Below, one piece after another: positions 6,431 to 7,084 of a stretch of DNA of 7,084 nt. Position numbers and translations under genes: made by a program. The notes under the pieces were generated by a model. That model had not been told where the DNA came from, ran no database searches, and saw only the letters and a program-made list of their open reading frames with translations. Positions within the stretch are counted from its first letter, which is position 1. Each line of letters begins with the position of its first letter. Origin of the DNA: Chitinophagaceae bacterium (GTDB lineage: Bacteria > Bacteroidota > Bacteroidia > Chitinophagales > Chitinophagaceae); the NCBI GenBank assembly GCA_020846105.1, contig JADLEN010000118.1, forward strand, positions 1-7,084. The letters are read 5' to 3'.

Positions 6431-6565
6431 CATTTGATAGGCTTGAAAACAAAATTAATGATTTTTAAATATCATATAATAGTGCAGAAATATCATTGCA
6501 TACACCAAAAAAATAATTTATAGTTACAGAATAGCCATTGCATAGTATACAAACATCATTTGATA
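6431..6565 (-). repeat. Degenerate inverted copies of the 42-base repeat
   Basis: Downstream of the array, pieces of the unit recur in the opposite orientation. CCATTGCATAG (6535-6545) is the exact complement of 6273-6283, and ATCATTTGATA (6555-6565) of 6253-6263; the 9-base distance between the two is the same in both places. TATCATTGCATA at 6491-6502 matches the complement of the last unit junction closely, and CATTTGATAG (6431-6440) is the exact complement of 6336-6345. Together they indicate an older inverted array, now mostly decayed. AT-rich composition makes single short matches weak, but the conserved spacing supports the pair at 6535-6565. Confidence 0.62.
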
Positions 6566-6695
6566 ATGCGCGAGGCCTAGCAAAAGATGCATTGGCTGTA
6601 TAGAAACTTGCTAGAAGGATATAGGCATGGGCGCAAAACGTGTTGTTTGCCGTGGCAACCGTGCAAGGGCTAGCTGCAGGCTATTATGGGCCTTT

Positions 6696-6795
6696 CGCCT
6701 TTGTTAGTGTTGAGGCGCAGGATGTTGCAGGGCAGCCCAGCAGCACACTACGGCGAGCGGGCTCTTTACTTAGCTATCGCCCCAACACCAAGGCG
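6696..6795. repeat. GC-rich block closed by an interrupted inverted repeat
   Basis: CGCCTT (6696-6701) pairs with AAGGCG (6790-6795), and after a small internal loop GTGTTG (6707-6712) pairs with CAACAC (6783-6788), so 12 pairs enclose about 70 bases. Inside, AGCCC (6734-6738) can pair with GGGCT (6759-6763). An alternative local hairpin, CGCCT with AGGCG (6713-6717), competes with the outer helix. The base composition differs sharply from the AT-rich sequence on both sides. It could be a structured RNA, a terminator-like remnant or a dispersed repeat; I do not recognise it with certainty. Confidence 0.45.
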
Positions 6796-6878
6796 TAAAA
6801 ATCAAGGGCGTGAAAAATTACTTCACAATAATATTTTAAAATGCTCGTTTATTTGGCTTACACCATTTATTACATTCT

Positions 6879-7084
6879 ATGCAAAAGCTACTTATAGTGT
6901 TTATTACACTTTCTATTTTATGTTTTTCGTGCAAAAAAGAAAAACCACAAACACCCGAACCTACACCTAAAATCGATGACATTATCTATCTAAACTACGC
7001 TCATCTTAAGCCGGGCAACTATTGGGTATATCAAGTATTTGAGGTAGATACTCTTGGCAATGCAACTGCTACAAGCCAATATGA
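6879..7084 (+). CDS. Lipoprotein of unknown function, N-terminal fragment
   Basis: An open frame of 68 codons continuing past the right edge. It starts with a typical lipoprotein signal: a short basic start (MQK), a hydrophobic stretch to residue 14, and the lipobox LCFSC with the lipidated Cys18. Next come KKEK and a Pro/Thr-rich linker (QTPEPTPK, 24-31), then a folded-looking part with YLNYAHLKPGNYWVYQVF (37-54) and DTLGN (57-61). The KxGNYWVY phrase is common near the start of secreted or surface Bacteroidota proteins, but I do not recognise the family. Lys-Lys right after the cysteine does not look like the acidic surface-export signal known in some Bacteroidota. No strong promoter is seen; a weak TTTATTTG lies at 6848-6855. 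The frame is too short for a length-based call but is convincing because of the signal. It is divergent from the receptor gene. Confidence 0.78.
   Translation, partial: MQKLLIVFITLSILCFSCKKEKPQTPEPTPKIDDIIYLNYAHLKPGNYWVYQVFEVDTLGNATATSQY

Larger units (their letters stand above)
5780..6878. other. Gene-free structured intergenic region
   Basis: About 1.1 kb between the divergent receptor and lipoprotein genes. No open frame here has a plausible start, composition or family resemblance. It alternates in composition: GC-rich with C-runs at about 5810-6160, AT-rich at 6190-6560, then GC-rich again to about 6800. It contains a structured element (5823-5952), a 42-base repeat array with inverted relics (6195-6565) and an inverted-repeat block (6696-6795), each listed separately. 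Smaller pairings include GTGGCT (5954-5959) with AGCCAC (5982-5987), TGCAACA (6015-6021) with TGTTGCA (6061-6067), and GCAAGC (6130-6135) with GCTTGC (6150-6155). Confidence 0.7.

Noticed and set aside
6217..6468. Plus-strand open frame with repeated KLYQMI-like segments
   Set aside because: Second frame through the same array, starting inside a repeat unit; composition reflects AT-rich DNA, not a plausible protein.
6686..6970. Plus-strand open frame of 94 codons before the lipoprotein
   Set aside because: It spans the inverted-repeat block, changes composition sharply midway, and overlaps the lipoprotein signal region in another frame.

Overview
The window looks like a chromosomal segment from a member of the Bacteroidota, probably near the Chitinophagaceae. 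Two lines of sequence evidence support the phylum: a perfect primary sigma promoter of the Bacteroidota type (TTTG, 19 bases, TAnnTTTG) in front of the TonB-dependent receptor gene, and little or no Shine-Dalgarno sequence before the starts. The protein families fit too. The family level is a guess from general resemblance.

Layout. Positions 1-505 (minus strand) carry the start of norB and all of norC, the two subunits of a cytochrome c-dependent nitric oxide reductase. A Crp/Fnr-type palindrome lies upstream of norC. Positions 690-720 hold a perfect hairpin terminator ending the next transcript. Positions 742-5734 (minus strand) hold four genes in the same direction: a TonB-dependent receptor with a CxxC motif in its plug, a DUF502 membrane protein, phosphoserine aminotransferase (serC), and a DUF1015 protein. 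The last three are packed 2 and 10 bases apart and look like one operon. The receptor has a strong promoter with an operator-like palindrome inside it, and DUF502 has its own promoter-like -7 element, so receptor and serine genes can be expressed separately.

Positions 5735-6878 form about 1.1 kb with no convincing gene but much structure: a GC-rich element with long-range pairing that resembles a dispersed Bacteroidota intergenic element, an array of a 42-base repeat with degenerate inverted copies after it, and a second GC-rich block closed by a broken 12-bp inverted repeat. At the right edge (6879-7084, plus strand) begins a lipoprotein gene cut by the window.

How the genes relate. norCB is respiratory or NO detoxification machinery and is probably induced by an NO- or oxygen-sensing Crp/Fnr regulator. 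serC and DUF1015 belong to serine biosynthesis, directly or by association; serA, which I recall lying between them in many relatives, is absent here. The receptor imports an unknown ligand, and its cysteine pair hints at a metal or metal complex. I found no clear new defence or biosynthetic system. The most unusual content is the structured non-coding stretch.
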